Source of the DNA: Chitinophaga pollutisoli
Lineage (GTDB): Bacteria; Bacteroidota; Bacteroidia; Chitinophagales; Chitinophagaceae
Length of the DNA: 64,000 nucleotides
NCBI RefSeq assembly: GCF_038396755.1
Contig: NZ_CP149822.1
Coordinates: 4,494,001 to 4,558,000, forward strand
Direction of reading: 5' to 3'
Each line of letters starts with the position of its first letter. Position 1 is the stretch's first letter. Both the position numbers and the translations under genes were made by a program. Below, one piece after another: positions 54,508 through 64,000 of the stretch. The notes beneath the pieces were generated by a model. That model was not told the origin of the DNA. It saw nothing but the letters and a program-made list of their open reading frames with translations, and made no database searches.

Positions 54508-55801
54508 TGGTATAACAGGTAATAAATCTTCAGATGCGCCCGGTAGCCTTCGTGCCTGGCATCTCCCAGCACCAGGCGGTTCAGCTGGGAATAGTATTCG
54601 CCCGCCGCGGGTAAAACCAGCAGCCCCATGTAATTGGCGTTGTTGCCGGTTGCCATGGCAGTGCAATAAGTGGTGACGTCGTATGTGTAGCGCGTTTTTT
54701 CCGGGTACAGCAAATCGGTGACGAGGTCGCCGTACTGGAAGCCTGCCACCGTGGCGAGCGTATCGCTCACCAACTGGTTTTTATCCGCCGGGCACAGGGT
54801 AATCCGCGGCGGCAAAGCGTATTGTGCATATGTCGGGTTCACGGGTGTGAGGATCAGCTGCGCTTCCATCACACGGCCGTATTTGGACAGCATGGGCAGG
54901 TTTGCGAGCGAAGGAAAATCCAGCCGGATCACCATGCCCGTGGCGGATTGCAGCCAGGCGCGGTTGCCCGCGTCGCTGCTCAGGAGGCCCGCAGGGCCGG
55001 GAGCCAATCCGGCCAGCGGGGTACCGCTCCTGTCAACATGCACTTCGTTGTATTGTAATTCAGGATTGCCCATCGGAAAATCAATCATGTATTCCTCGAT
55101 TTCAGCAGTGGAAATATGATAATGCAGCCGCATCAACACCGTACTGTCCGACGCCGGAATGCGGAACATGGCCGATCCGCGGGTAGCCCTCAGTTGCAGG
55201 CCTTTCATATAATCTAGGAACAGCAGGTCGGAGGATACGTCTTCGGATTTCGAACGGATCTTTTCCATCAGCTCGCGCCCGAATTCGTCGCGCAGGCGGA
55301 GGCTGATGCTGTTGCCGCTGCGCGGAAGCACCGAAACGAATTCCCGGGCCAGCGGCGTGGATGCGCGCGGGAAGACATGATGCGTATAAAACATCGTTTG
55401 GTCGTCGTCCAGCTCCAGCGTGCGGGAAAGCTGGTATACGGACCATTCCTGGCCGGGCAGGGTATCGCCGTAGGAATAGCTGTCTGGTTGGAAGATGATC
55501 TCGATGGAATCGTACACCGCGTTTTCAGTCAGCTCCGGAAAAGATGCCGGCCGTGTGATGCGGAAGTTGGCCGCCACATCGATCCGGCCCGTTTCGGGAT
55601 CGGTGTACCCGCCGGCCAGGAGGTAGCCGGTGGCCGACGCGGGAACGGAATCGAGCTGCAGGGTACGCATGTCGATGCCGACTGTATCGATAAGCGAGTA
55701 ACGGACGTTGCCGCCGGGGGCTACGTCTTCATAAAAAAACCGCTTTTGTCACAAGCCGCGAAGCCGGTAATCGCGGCCATCGCCAGAAGTTTCCATTTCA
55801 T
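54504..55801 (-). CDS. DUF4270-family lipoprotein (frameshifted as sequenced)
   Basis: After repair, 432 residues starting at ATG 55801 with a lipoprotein signal (MKWKLLAMAAITGFAACDKS, Cys at 17). As given, that frame hits TAG after residue 26. Adding one A to the A7 run at 55733-55739 (plus strand) joins it to the long frame as CDKSGFFYEDVAPGGNVRYS. The rest is a DUF4270 protein (PETGRIDVAANFRI, IIFQPDSYSYGDTLPGQEWS, LYPEKTRYTYDVTTY), a beta-rich surface lipoprotein of unknown role. A shorter frame from 55670 would lack any signal peptide. Confidence 0.82.
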
Positions 55802-56060
55802 ATCGCCGCAATGATAAAAGACGGCAGCGCACCTGCGGATAGGGATTATGCGGCCGGGGCTATTTTGTCGATCATTTCCCCAAATTCACCGTTCAGTGCC
55901 GGAAACGAGCCGGAAAAGGGCGCTCCGGGGCCAAACGGTAAAAGCCGCTGACTGGCAGATGAAATCGGGGGATTGGTCAGGATACGCGGCTGTTCCGTCT
56001 ATTTTAAAGTACCTGTAACAGTTCGCCGGATAATTTTGACCGGGTTAAAAAACAATTTCT

Positions 56061-57083
56061 ATGCAGAAAGGAAAATTATTCGGATGGATGCTGGCGGCGG
56101 TAGTGTTGTCGGCATGTTCTAAAAACGACGACACGGAAGACGAGAACAACGGCAACTGGAAAGAGCTGCCCGAAATGTCGGCTTCTCCGCGCTCAGAAGC
56201 CGTGGCGTTCGTGATCGGCGATACGGCGTACATCGGCACGGGATTCGACGGCGACAAACAATTGCGCGACTTCTGGAAATATAATCCCGCCAACGGCTGG
56301 AGCCAGTCCGCCAACCTGCCCGCCGAAGCCGCCGCGCGCAGCAGCGCCACCGCCTTCGTCATAGATAAGAAAGCATATGTGGGAACGGGCTTCGACGGAA
56401 AAGTAAGGCTCAACGATTTCTGGTGTTATAGCCCCGAAACGGGCAACTGGGAAAAGAAAGCGCCGCTCGTAGGCCCCGATCCCTCCATCAGTCTGGCCCG
56501 CCGCGATGCAGTCAGCTTCGCCATCAACGGGAAAGGGTACGTGGCCACGGGCAACGACGGCAGCGGCACCAAAGACGTATGGATGTATGATCCCACGGCC
56601 GACCAGTGGCTCGCCCGCCAGAGTTTCGGCGGGAGCAAACGCACCGAAGCCGTGGCTTTCGTGCTGGGACAGAGCGCTTACATTGTTACCGGTACCAACA
56701 ACAGCGAACTGAAAAACGACATGTGGGTGTACGACGCCGCCGCGGATAACTGGACCCAGAAAAACAAGATCGCCAATGTATCCGATGAGTCTTTTGACGA
56801 TGAATACAACATCGTAACCAGCCAGGCGGTGGCATTTGCCGTGAACAACAAAGCGTACGTCGTAACCGGCACCGGTAACGGTATCAGCAAAGCCACCTGG
56901 GAGTACGATGGCGTAACTGACCGCTGGACGAAGGTCCGCGACTTCGAAGGCGCCGCGCGCTACAGTGCCGTGGCGTTTGTGTTGGGAGGTAGGGGACATG
57001 TGGCGGCAGGCCGCACGGGCAGCCTTCCGCTCGATGACGTGTATCATTTCGAACCGAATGCGACCTACAACGAAAATGATTAG
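56061..57083 (+). CDS. Kelch-repeat lipoprotein
   Basis: 340 residues with lipoprotein signal (MQKGKLFGWMLAAVVLSACS). Six Kelch-like units follow, each with a hydrophobic strand, GG/TG turn and W or Y-x-P (for example GDTAYIGTGFDGDKQLRDFW, DKKAYVGTGFDGKVRLNDFW, NGKGYVATGNDGSGTKDVWM), giving a beta-propeller at the cell surface. It probably binds glycans or proteins. The next gene, DUF4907, overlaps it by 8 bases. Confidence 0.85.
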   Translation: MQKGKLFGWMLAAVVLSACSKNDDTEDENNGNWKELPEMSASPRSEAVAFVIGDTAYIGTGFDGDKQLRDFWKYNPANGWSQSANLPAEAAARSSATAFVIDKKAYVGTGFDGKVRLNDFWCYSPETGNWEKKAPLVGPDPSISLARRDAVSFAINGKGYVATGNDGSGTKDVWMYDPTADQWLARQSFGGSKRTEAVAFVLGQSAYIVTGTNNSELKNDMWVYDAAADNWTQKNKIANVSDESFDDEYNIVTSQAVAFAVNNKAYVVTGTGNGISKATWEYDGVTDRWTKVRDFEGAARYSAVAFVLGGRGHVAAGRTGSLPLDDVYHFEPNATYNEND

Positions 57084-57381
57084 GCAGTCCATCGCATCGT
57101 TACTGCTAACGCTGGCCGCGGTTGGCTCCCTGCCCTCGTGCAGGGAGCGGCCATACCGGCTGGCGACAATGCCCGTGCAGCAGGGCTGGGCTTACCGCAT
57201 TACGTACCGCGGCAAGCCGCTGATTTACCAGGAGCATATTCCGGCCATTCCGGGCTTTCACCCGTTCCGTACACAAATTGATGCGCACCGGACCGGGGCG
57301 CTCGTTCTGCAGAAACTGGAAAGTGGTGTTATCCCTTCGCTGAGCGAACAGGAGATCGACAGCCTGCAACTGGCGCGGTAA
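57076..57381 (+). CDS. DUF4907-family lipoprotein
   Basis: 101 residues from ATG 57076 (MIRQSIASLLLTLAAVGSLP, lipobox Cys at 22). The body GWAYRITYRGKPLIYQEHIP, AIPGFHPF and a C-terminal KLESGVIPSLSEQEIDSLQL match the short DUF4907 proteins of Bacteroidota. Overlap with the Kelch gene suggests joint translation. Function unknown. Confidence 0.75.
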   Translation: MIRQSIASLLLTLAAVGSLPSCRERPYRLATMPVQQGWAYRITYRGKPLIYQEHIPAIPGFHPFRTQIDAHRTGALVLQKLESGVIPSLSEQEIDSLQLAR

Positions 57382-57382
57382 T

Positions 57383-57452
57383 TTTTAACACTTGCTTAAG
57401 AACCCGGAAACCTGTTTTAACACTTGGTTAAGAGGAATGTGCCGTAAGTTTG
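57383..57452 (+). promoter_or_regulatory. Promoter of the second LytS/LytTR operon with two 19-base direct repeats
   Basis: TTG (57424-57426), 18 bases, TAAGTTTG (57445-57452). TTTTAACACTTGSTTAAGA occurs at 57383-57401 and 57415-57433, 32 bases apart (three helix turns). The second copy covers the -33 region, as expected for an autoregulating DNA-binding protein. Confidence 0.65.
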
Positions 57453-57467
57453 AGCCGCATCACACCT

Positions 57468-58750
57468 ATGGTCAGTTGGAGGAAAATACTAAGTAACCGG
57501 ATCGTCGTAATTTGTTTGCATATTTCAGTTTGGGTGTTGCTGTTTCTCTTTCCTTTTTTCGCGTATCGCATACGGGTAGACAATCACTTGTTTTACTGGA
57601 AGGAAGGGGTGAACATGCTGTTCATCACCGGGTTGTTTTATTTGAATTATTACGTCCTGATTCCGCGCTTCTTCACGCGCAGGCGTATCGGCATCTACAT
57701 TGGCGTGGTGCTGCTGGCGCTGGCGGGGATCGGGTTGCAGCAGGCGCAGGTGGAGGTTGTCTTCATGAAATACCTGCACATGCGTGGAGAGCGGCCCTTC
57801 ATGATAGCCGGGCGCATGGGCGGCGGAGCGATGTTCGCCATGCGGACGAGCACCGCAACAGCGGCCTGGGGCGCAGACGTGCAGCCGGTACGACATGCCC
57901 ATTTCATCAATGCGGATACCATGGGGATGCAAGTCAGCGCGGCGCAGGTTTTACCGGATACGTTGATGCCAGCGCCGATGTTGCGGCATGGCGGGATGCG
58001 GGAGCGGAATATTTTCGGGATGTTCCTGTTCCCGGATATTTTCCGGAAGTCCGTCACATTTGCGTTACTGGTGCTGGTGATCGGCGGGTTCATCAAAGTG
58101 GCGGCGGAATGGTTCAGGAGCGAGCAGCAAAAGGAAGCGCTTAAAGTAGCGAACCTCAACGCAGAGTTACGTTTCCTGCGGTCGCAGATCAATCCGCATT
58201 TTCTTTTCAATAGTTTGAATACGGTATATTCCCTGGCGCACCGGCAGAGCCCCGAAACGGAGCATGCTTTGGTGAAGTTGTCGAATATATTACGTTATAT
58301 GATTTACCAGAGCAATGAAGACAAGGTGTTGCTGGCCAATGAAATCCGCTACCTGCAGGATTTTATCGACATGCAACGGCTTCGCTTGTCGAGCCAGGTG
58401 CCGGTGGAAGTGGAGATAGCCGGCGACCCGGCGGGACTGCGGATCGCGCCGATGCTGCTGATTCCTTTCGTGGAGAATGCGTTCAAGCATGGCGTGAGTT
58501 ATGAAGAGCCGTCGTGGATCCACATTGGGGTGGAGATATCGGGCGGCGGGCGGTTGCGGTTGCGGGTGCGGAACCGGTTGCTGGAGCGGCGCGTGTCGGA
58601 AAAGGGGGCGTGGGATTGGGGAATACCCTGAAGCGGTTAGAGCTGATGTACAAAGATGCACATGAGATCACGATCAGAGAGCAAGGAAACGAATTTATTG
58701 CTGACTTAATAATTGCTTTGAAACATGATGAAGTGCATTGCGTTGGATGA
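57468..58750 (+). CDS. LytS-type sensor histidine kinase (frameshifted as sequenced)
   Basis: After repair, 427 residues from ATG 57468 (a TTG at 57450 is less likely, as it lies in the promoter). About four membrane helices over the first 210 residues, with a long Met/Ala-rich extracellular part, then LRSQINPHFLFNSLNTVYSL with the phosphorylated His and the HATPase motif PMLLIPFVENAFKHG. The given frame ends at 58631, before the G box. Adding one G to the G5 run at 58604-58608 restores EKGGVGLGNTLKRLELMY and a stop at 58750. The regulator gene overlaps it by 26 bases. Confidence 0.85.
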
Positions 58751-59417
58751 CGAGCCGCTGGCGCTGGAAATTATCGCTGATTTTGCCGCCAAGGCCCCTT
58801 TCCGGATGGAGCTTACAACGTTTACGAATGCCTCCCGGGCGCTGGGTTTTTTGCAGCAGGAGCCGGTGGATTTGATTTTCCTGGACATAAAGATGCCCGA
58901 TATCACAGGGATCCAGTTTATCAAATCGCTGAAACGACCGCCGATGGTGATCTTTACCACCGCCTATGAGGAATACGCGCTCGACGGGTACAACCTCGAT
59001 GTAGTGGATTACCTCCTCAAGCCCATTCCCTTCGAACGTTTCATCAAAGCTGTTACCAAAGCAGAAGAGTACCGTTCCATTTCGGCGCCGCGCCAACCGG
59101 AGACGGATTATATTTTCGTCAAAACCGAATACCGCATTATAAAAATCAACCTCGAAGACATCCTCTACATCGAGGCGCTGAAGGATTATATCAAGATCTA
59201 CACAGCCAATCAGCCGATCCTCACGCTGAAAAGCCTCAAGTCGTTTGAAACGCGCCTGCCGAAAGACAAGTTCATGCGCGTGCATCGTTCCTACCTTGTG
59301 GCGATGAACAAAATAAATTCCGTGGAACGCAATACGGTGATGATCGCCAATCAATCCATTCCCATCAGCGAAGGCTACCGAGACAAGTTCTACGACGTGA
59401 TCACAAGGCATTCATAA
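58725..59417 (+). CDS. LytTR-family response regulator
   Basis: 230 residues. Receiver (1-120) with DDE, FLDIKMPDITG and LKPIPF, and a LytTR DNA-binding domain (about 135-230: DILYIEALKDYIKIYTANQP, VHRSYLVAMNKI). It partners the overlapping kinase. It may bind the repeats at 57383-57433. Confidence 0.92.
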   Translation: MMKCIALDDEPLALEIIADFAAKAPFRMELTTFTNASRALGFLQQEPVDLIFLDIKMPDITGIQFIKSLKRPPMVIFTTAYEEYALDGYNLDVVDYLLKPIPFERFIKAVTKAEEYRSISAPRQPETDYIFVKTEYRIIKINLEDILYIEALKDYIKIYTANQPILTLKSLKSFETRLPKDKFMRVHRSYLVAMNKINSVERNTVMIANQSIPISEGYRDKFYDVITRHS

Positions 59418-59544
59418 GGTATATATACCGCGTCAAAAAATGAATAAAGTGAATACATTTCCGCATTGATTTTATCCCTGCATTTTTTACATAATTAAAG
59501 AGTCAACATGGGAATTGAAGGAATAAAACTGCATTATACTGCAT

Positions 59545-59578
59545 AAAAAAACCGGCAGGAAACTCCTGCCGGTTTTTA
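59545..59578. terminator. Bidirectional terminator
   Basis: AAAAACCGGCAGGA / TCCTGCCGGTTTTT stem with a short loop, between the convergent regulator and cysteine desulfurase genes. Confidence 0.85.
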
Positions 59579-59593
59579 CTATCGATATACAAT

Positions 59594-60721
59594 TTAGATC
59601 AACTCTTTCAGCTTCGTCACTACTGTGTCTACTTCTGCTTTCGTGTTGGTATGCGAGAAGGAGAAGCGCACCGCGATGCGGTTAGGGTCGCTGCTGAGGG
59701 CGCGGATCACGTGGGAGCCAGCGTCGGCGCCGGAAGTGCAGGCGCTGCCGCCGGAAGCACAGATGCCGTTGATGTCGAGGTTGAAGAGCAGCATTTCGCT
59801 TTTCTCCGTTTTTGGGAAGGAAACGCTCAGCACGGTGTAAAGGCTGCGGCCTTTGAGGTCGCCGTTGAACCCTACGCCGGGGATGTGCTGCTCCAGCTGC
59901 TCCGCCATATACATCCGGAGGTCATTGATGTAGGTGCTATGTTGTTCGTGGTTTTCCGTCGCCATTTCCAGCGCTTTGGCAAACCCTACGATGCCGTAGA
60001 GATTCTCGGTGCCGGCGCGCATATTCCGCTCCTGCGAACCACCCATCAGGTAAGGATGGATCTTCACGTTTTCGTTGATATAAAGAATGCCCACGCCTTT
60101 GGGGCCATGGAATTTGTGCCCGGCGCCATTGATGAAATGAACCGGGGTGTTGCGCAGGTCGAAGGGATAATGGCCCACCGTCTGCACGGTATCGGAATGG
60201 AAGATGGCGTCGAACTCCTTGCAGAGGTTGCCCACCGCGTGGATATCGAGCAGGTTGCCGATCTCGTTATTGGCATGCATGAGGGTCACCAGCGTGCGCT
60301 CCTTGCTTTCTGCCAGGAGGCGACGCAGGTCTTCCATGTCCACATGCCCGTCGGGCAGCAGTTTCACCCAGGAAAGCCGGATTTCGTCGCGGCAATAAAC
60401 ATGTTCAACGGTATGCAAAGTAGCGTGGTGCTCGATAGGGGAGCTGATGATGTGGCGGCAGCCCAGGTCGCGGATCGCCGCGTTGATCGCCGTATTGGTG
60501 CTTTCGGTTCCGCCGGAAGTGAAGAAAATCTCTCCCGGATTGGCATTCAGGATCTTTGCAACGGATTTGCGGGCATTTTCCACACCCAGCCGCGATTCAC
60601 GGCCATATGAATAAATAGAGGACGGATTGCCGAACTTTTCTGTCATATACGGCAGCATGGTGTCCAAAACGGCCGGGTCGAGTGCCGTGGTGGCGGCATT
60701 GTCGAAGTAAATTCTTTCCAA
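59594..60721 (-). CDS. Cysteine desulfurase (IscS/NifS family)
   Basis: 375 residues. IYFDNAATTALDPAVL start, FTSGGTESTN, HANNEIGN, the PLP lysine in GAGHKFHGPKGVG and the sulfur-accepting Cys in SGGSACTSGAD. It takes sulfur from cysteine for Fe-S clusters and thiolation. No scaffold gene such as iscU follows, so it is a solitary copy. Exact subgroup left open. Confidence 0.92.
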   Translation of the reverse strand: MERIYFDNAATTALDPAVLDTMLPYMTEKFGNPSSIYSYGRESRLGVENARKSVAKILNANPGEIFFTSGGTESTNTAINAAIRDLGCRHIISSPIEHHATLHTVEHVYCRDEIRLSWVKLLPDGHVDMEDLRRLLAESKERTLVTLMHANNEIGNLLDIHAVGNLCKEFDAIFHSDTVQTVGHYPFDLRNTPVHFINGAGHKFHGPKGVGILYINENVKIHPYLMGGSQERNMRAGTENLYGIVGFAKALEMATENHEQHSTYINDLRMYMAEQLEQHIPGVGFNGDLKGRSLYTVLSVSFPKTEKSEMLLFNLDINGICASGGSACTSGADAGSHVIRALSSDPNRIAVRFSFSHTNTKAEVDTVVTKLKELI

Positions 60722-60785
60722 GGTCGTGCGGGTTTGGTGGTTTTTGATTAAAAAAGTGCCACAAAATTACGGAATTGCCAACAAA

Positions 60786-60818
60786 GAAAAACGGATGGCC
60801 GTTATTTCAGCCATCCGT
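60786..60818 (-). terminator. Terminator after the phosphoglucosamine mutase gene
   Basis: ACGGATGGC / GCCATCCGT stem, followed on the minus strand by TTTTTC, about 25 bases past the stop at 60843. Confidence 0.7.
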
Positions 60819-60842
60819 CATCCATATGTTAGTCTATAGGAA

Positions 60843-62225
60843 TTATATAAATTCCTTGATATCCTGCATGATCTTACGGGCGATATTGTCGGCCGTGGTC
60901 TCGTTCTGGCTTTCGGCGTAAATGCGGATAATCGGCTCGGTGTTGGACGTGCGCAGGTGCACCCAATCTTTGTCAAACTCGATTTTCAGCCCGTCTTCCG
61001 TGTTCAAAGGCTGGTTTTTGTACTTGCCTTTGATCTTTTCGAAGATCTCCTTCACGTCGATCCCTTTGTCCAGCTCGATCTTATTTTTGCTGATGAAATA
61101 ATCCGGGTACGAATTGCGGAGGGCTTTCATCGTTTTCTTGCTTTGCGCCAGGTGGCTCAGGAACAGCCCGATGCCGATGAGGGCGTCGCGGCCATAATGC
61201 AGGTCCGGAACGATGATGCCGCCGTTGCCTTCGCCGCCGATCACCGCGTTCACGGCTTTCATTTTATTTACAACATTCACCTCGCCAACCGCCGAAGGAT
61301 GGTATTCACCGCCGTTTTTAAGGGTGATATCTTTCAGCGCCTGGGTGGAGCTCATGTTGGATACGGTATTGCCCTTGCGGTGCTTTAGCACGTAATCCGC
61401 CACTGCCACCAGGGTGTATTCCTCGCCAAACATGCTGCCGTCTTCGCAAACAAAGCAGAGACGGTCCACATCGGGGTCAACGGCGATACCGAAATCTGCG
61501 TTGCTTTTATCCACCTCATTGCTGAGCGCGGTGAGATTTTCGGGCAGAGGCTCCGGGTTGTGGGCGAATTTGCCGGACACATCGTCGAACAGCGTCGTCA
61601 CTTCCTTCACGCCGAGGGCCTTCAGGAGGGCGGGCACGAAAATAGCGCCGGTGGAGTTGACTGCGTCTACCACCACTTTGAAACCGGCTGCTTCGATGGC
61701 AGCCTTGTCTACCAGCGGGTAATTCACCACCAGGTCGATGTGTTTCTGGAGGTAGGAATCGTCTTTACGGTACGATCCGAGTTTGTTCACGTCTGCGAAA
61801 GTGAAATCTTCCCGGGCGGCGATATCGAGCAGTTCCGCGCCGTCTGCGCCGGAAATAAACTCGCCTTTCGCGTTGAGGAGTTTCAGGGCGTTCCATTCGC
61901 GGGGGTTGTGGCTGGCGGTCAGGATGATGCCGCCTGCAGCCTGTTCGAGGGGAACGGCAATTTCCACGGTGGGCGTGGTGCTGAGGTCCAGGTCCACTAC
62001 GTCAATGCCCAGGCCGTTAAGGGTGGAAACAACCAGTTGCTTGACCATTTCCCCGGAAATCCGGCCGTCTCTTCCGATCACCACTTTCCTGTTCTCCGCG
62101 TTCTGCTTCAGCAGCCATGTACCGTAAGCCGCGGTGAACTTTACCACGTCGACAGGGGAAAGTCCTTCGCCGGGCTTGCCGCCGATGGTGCCGCGAATTC
62201 CCGAAATTGATTTAATCAGTGCCAC
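60843..62225 (-). CDS. glmM: Phosphoglucosamine mutase (phosphohexomutase family)
   Basis: 460 residues from GTG 62225 (MALIKSISGIRGTIGG; no ATG fits, and a TATCTTTG promoter box at 62256-62249 on this strand lies just upstream). Phospho-Ser loop TASHNPREWNALKL (about 98-111), metal loop DPDVDRLCF, GGEGNGG sugar loop and a C-terminal RTSNTEPIIRIYAE phosphate loop. It probably converts glucosamine-6-P to glucosamine-1-P for cell-wall synthesis; a phosphomannomutase role cannot be excluded by eye. Confidence 0.87.
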   Translation of the reverse strand: MALIKSISGIRGTIGGKPGEGLSPVDVVKFTAAYGTWLLKQNAENRKVVIGRDGRISGEMVKQLVVSTLNGLGIDVVDLDLSTTPTVEIAVPLEQAAGGIILTASHNPREWNALKLLNAKGEFISGADGAELLDIAAREDFTFADVNKLGSYRKDDSYLQKHIDLVVNYPLVDKAAIEAAGFKVVVDAVNSTGAIFVPALLKALGVKEVTTLFDDVSGKFAHNPEPLPENLTALSNEVDKSNADFGIAVDPDVDRLCFVCEDGSMFGEEYTLVAVADYVLKHRKGNTVSNMSSTQALKDITLKNGGEYHPSAVGEVNVVNKMKAVNAVIGGEGNGGIIVPDLHYGRDALIGIGLFLSHLAQSKKTMKALRNSYPDYFISKNKIELDKGIDVKEIFEKIKGKYKNQPLNTEDGLKIEFDKDWVHLRTSNTEPIIRIYAESQNETTADNIARKIMQDIKEFI

Positions 62226-62396
62226 TTTATTGGATTTTTTTAGGATGGCAAAGATAATCGATTCCGGGTTTATCGGCCCCGCTAATTTGTCAGGTCCCCA
62301 AAGCCTCCCGGGATGTTGCGGCAATTAGTGTATATTTGCCGCTACGTATAAAATTTTACGGGAATATAACTTAAGCGAAATAATAAGATAACTAAG

Positions 62397-64000
62397 ATGA
62401 TGCAGCTTTGGTCGCGGATACCCAGATACATCCGGTATATTTTTACCCAGACCTTGTACCTGTTCGGTTTCCTCGTGGCGTGGCGCCTGATCTTTTACTT
62501 TTTCTTCTTCACCACCACCATCCGCGAAAGTGGCGCCATCGGCAAGGCCTGGCATCTCGGCCTCAAGTTCGACATGCGGCTGGCCCTGATCTGCATGGCA
62601 CCCATCGCCCTGCTGGCTTTTATCTCGCGCGACCGCCTTTTCGGCCCAGGGTGGCTCCGCAGGCTGCATTTCGGCTATCTCGGCATATTGTACGTATTCC
62701 TTACTTTCTTTTACGTGACCGACCTGGGGCACTACAGTTACCTCGGCATCCGTATCGAGCCCTCCGTCACCCGCTTCCTCGCCCAGGGCGAGCGCGCCAC
62801 CAACGCCCGGATGCTCTGGGAAAGCTACCCGGTCATCAAAGGCGCCATCGGCATACTGCTATTGCTGGCTTTCGTTATCTGGTCGTACCGCTCCATCTTC
62901 CGCCACTACGCCAACCAGGAGGGCGTGCCCGTACGCCCCAAAGCCTTCGCGGCCTGGGTGGTAGGCATCATCCTGCTGTTCGCCGCGGGGATTTACGCTA
63001 ACGTCGCCTATTTCCCCCTGCGCTGGAGCCAGGCCATGTTCACCCGCGATAACGGCATTACGTCACTCGCCCTCAACCCGGTGCTGTATTTCGTGTCCAA
63101 CTTCTCGGTGAAAGACGATACCTACGACATCAACCTGACGAAAAAATATTATAACCCGATCGCGGAATACCTCCAGGTCGATCATCCTGATTCCGTAGCG
63201 CTGCATTACGCCCGGACCGTGAAGGGCGACTCCCCCGGCAAACGCCCCAATGTGGTGATCGTGATGCTTGAATCTGGCGGCGCGGCTATGACTTCCATGT
63301 TCAATAACCCCACCAAAGCCACGCCCAACCTGCAAAAACTGGCAGACGAAGGCCTGTTTTTCGATAATTTCTACGTGCCGGCTATGAGCACCGCGCGGAC
63401 CGTCTTCGGCGTCACCACCGGGCTCCCGGATGTCTGCAAGTTCAAAACCGCTTCCCGCCACCCGGGGATTGTGGACCAGCGGGTGATCATGGACCAGTTC
63501 GATGGCTACGAAAAATATTACCTGCTCGGCGGCAACACCAACTGGGCCAATATCCGGGCGGTTTTCACCAATAACGTGGATGGCATCCAGATCTTCGAAG
63601 AAGGGTATTTCAAGGCGCCCAAGGCCGATGTTTGGGGCGTTTCCGACTTCGACCTGATCACCGAATCCGACGAAATCTTCCGGAAAGCCCACGAGGCGGG
63701 GAAGCCTTTTGTGGCATTCCTGCAAACGGCCGACAACCACGAGCCCTACACCACCACCGCCGGCAAAGGCGATTTCCGGAAACTGACGGGAAAAGAAGTG
63801 GACGCCGCGGCTTTCAAGGCGGCCGGCTGGCTGTCGGTGGACCAGTTCAACGCCATGCGCTACCTCGATTACAACGTGGGCTACCTGATGGAGCTGGCGG
63901 AAAAATCCGGTTACCTCGACAATACGATCTTCGTGTTTTTCGGCGACCATTCGGCCCGGCTAAACCCTTTCAAACATATGCCGCTGCCGGAATACGAGAT
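62397..64000 (+). CDS. LTA-synthase-like membrane sulfatase, partial (runs off the window)
   Basis: 534 codons are visible from ATG 62397 (a second ATG follows at once) with no stop. About five membrane helices fall in the first 210 residues, then an extracellular alkaline-phosphatase/sulfatase domain: VVIVMLESGGAAMTSM (metal Glu), YVPAMSTARTVFGVTTGLP with the candidate nucleophile Thr, QTADNHEPY and FVFFGDHSARLN (metal Asp/His). LtaS/OpgB-like proteins move phosphoglycerol or phosphoethanolamine groups to envelope glycans or lipids. TATATTTG at 62331-62338 could be its -7 box. The C-terminus is missing. Confidence 0.88.
   Translation, partial: MMQLWSRIPRYIRYIFTQTLYLFGFLVAWRLIFYFFFFTTTIRESGAIGKAWHLGLKFDMRLALICMAPIALLAFISRDRLFGPGWLRRLHFGYLGILYVFLTFFYVTDLGHYSYLGIRIEPSVTRFLAQGERATNARMLWESYPVIKGAIGILLLLAFVIWSYRSIFRHYANQEGVPVRPKAFAAWVVGIILLFAAGIYANVAYFPLRWSQAMFTRDNGITSLALNPVLYFVSNFSVKDDTYDINLTKKYYNPIAEYLQVDHPDSVALHYARTVKGDSPGKRPNVVIVMLESGGAAMTSMFNNPTKATPNLQKLADEGLFFDNFYVPAMSTARTVFGVTTGLPDVCKFKTASRHPGIVDQRVIMDQFDGYEKYYLLGGNTNWANIRAVFTNNVDGIQIFEEGYFKAPKADVWGVSDFDLITESDEIFRKAHEAGKPFVAFLQTADNHEPYTTTAGKGDFRKLTGKEVDAAAFKAAGWLSVDQFNAMRYLDYNVGYLMELAEKSGYLDNTIFVFFGDHSARLNPFKHMPLPEYE

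Overview
The window looks like a chromosome segment from a Bacteroidota bacterium, most likely Chitinophagaceae (Chitinophaga-like). The clues are: the TAnnTTTG -7 / TTTG -33 promoter pattern at several genes, many lipoproteins with DUF4270, Kelch and carboxypeptidase-regulatory-like domains, a BlaI/M56 pair whose M56 protein carries a TonB plug, LytTR/LytS two-component pairs, and the TlpA-DUF4369 proteins. The genus is an inference. Most of the sequence is GC-rich; 6.1-12.5 kb is clearly AT-richer.

Layout. 0-2.2 kb: a divergent AgaS-like sugar isomerase (partial) and DeoR/AgaR-type repressor with repeated TTTCRTTTCR operators, then an EamA transporter. 2.3-5.7 kb: two lipoproteins flank an RhlE-type helicase. 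6.0-12.5 kb: a genomic island inserted at the 3' end of a tRNA-Gln(CTG). It carries a decayed tyrosine recombinase, a sigma-like / small helical / ImmA-IrrE protease cassette, and a divergent type II-short CBASS operon (patatin phospholipase, CD-NTase, E2-like protein with a SEC-C tail). The tRNA's own terminator was probably pushed to the far end. 12.8-16.1 kb: two paralogous GT11-like glycosyltransferases around an AraC regulator and a DUF417 membrane protein. 16.3-30 kb: mixed catabolic and regulatory genes (MhqO/MhqD-like pair, GntP permease, PhzF, ROK repressor, FAD oxidoreductase, SGNH and alpha/beta hydrolases, LytS/LytTR, FAD monooxygenase).

30.1-44.4 kb is a compound amino-acid locus: a His leader peptide/attenuator, hisGDCB, a Trp leader peptide/attenuator with its own promoter, trpEGDCFBA, then hisH, a GNAT-HisA fusion, hisF and hisIE. 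All histidine enzymes are present, but the last four genes lie downstream of the trp attenuator. Both leaders show mutually exclusive hairpins that can be read from the sequence.

44.4-64 kb: two TlpA-like thioredoxins (the first overlaps hisIE), a regulatory-domain protein whose promoter is covered by two TACGA/TCGTA dyads next to a BlaI repressor and M56 sensor, an FGE-like lipoprotein, a GH1 glycosidase, a DUF4270/outer-membrane pair, a Kelch/DUF4907 pair, a LytS/LytTR system, a cysteine desulfurase, a phosphoglucosamine-mutase-type enzyme and a partial LTA-synthase-like sulfatase.

Four genes (capV-like, FAD oxidoreductase, DUF4270, second LytS kinase) are each broken by what looks like one missing base in a homopolymer. 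This pattern points to sequencing error more than to four independent mutations.
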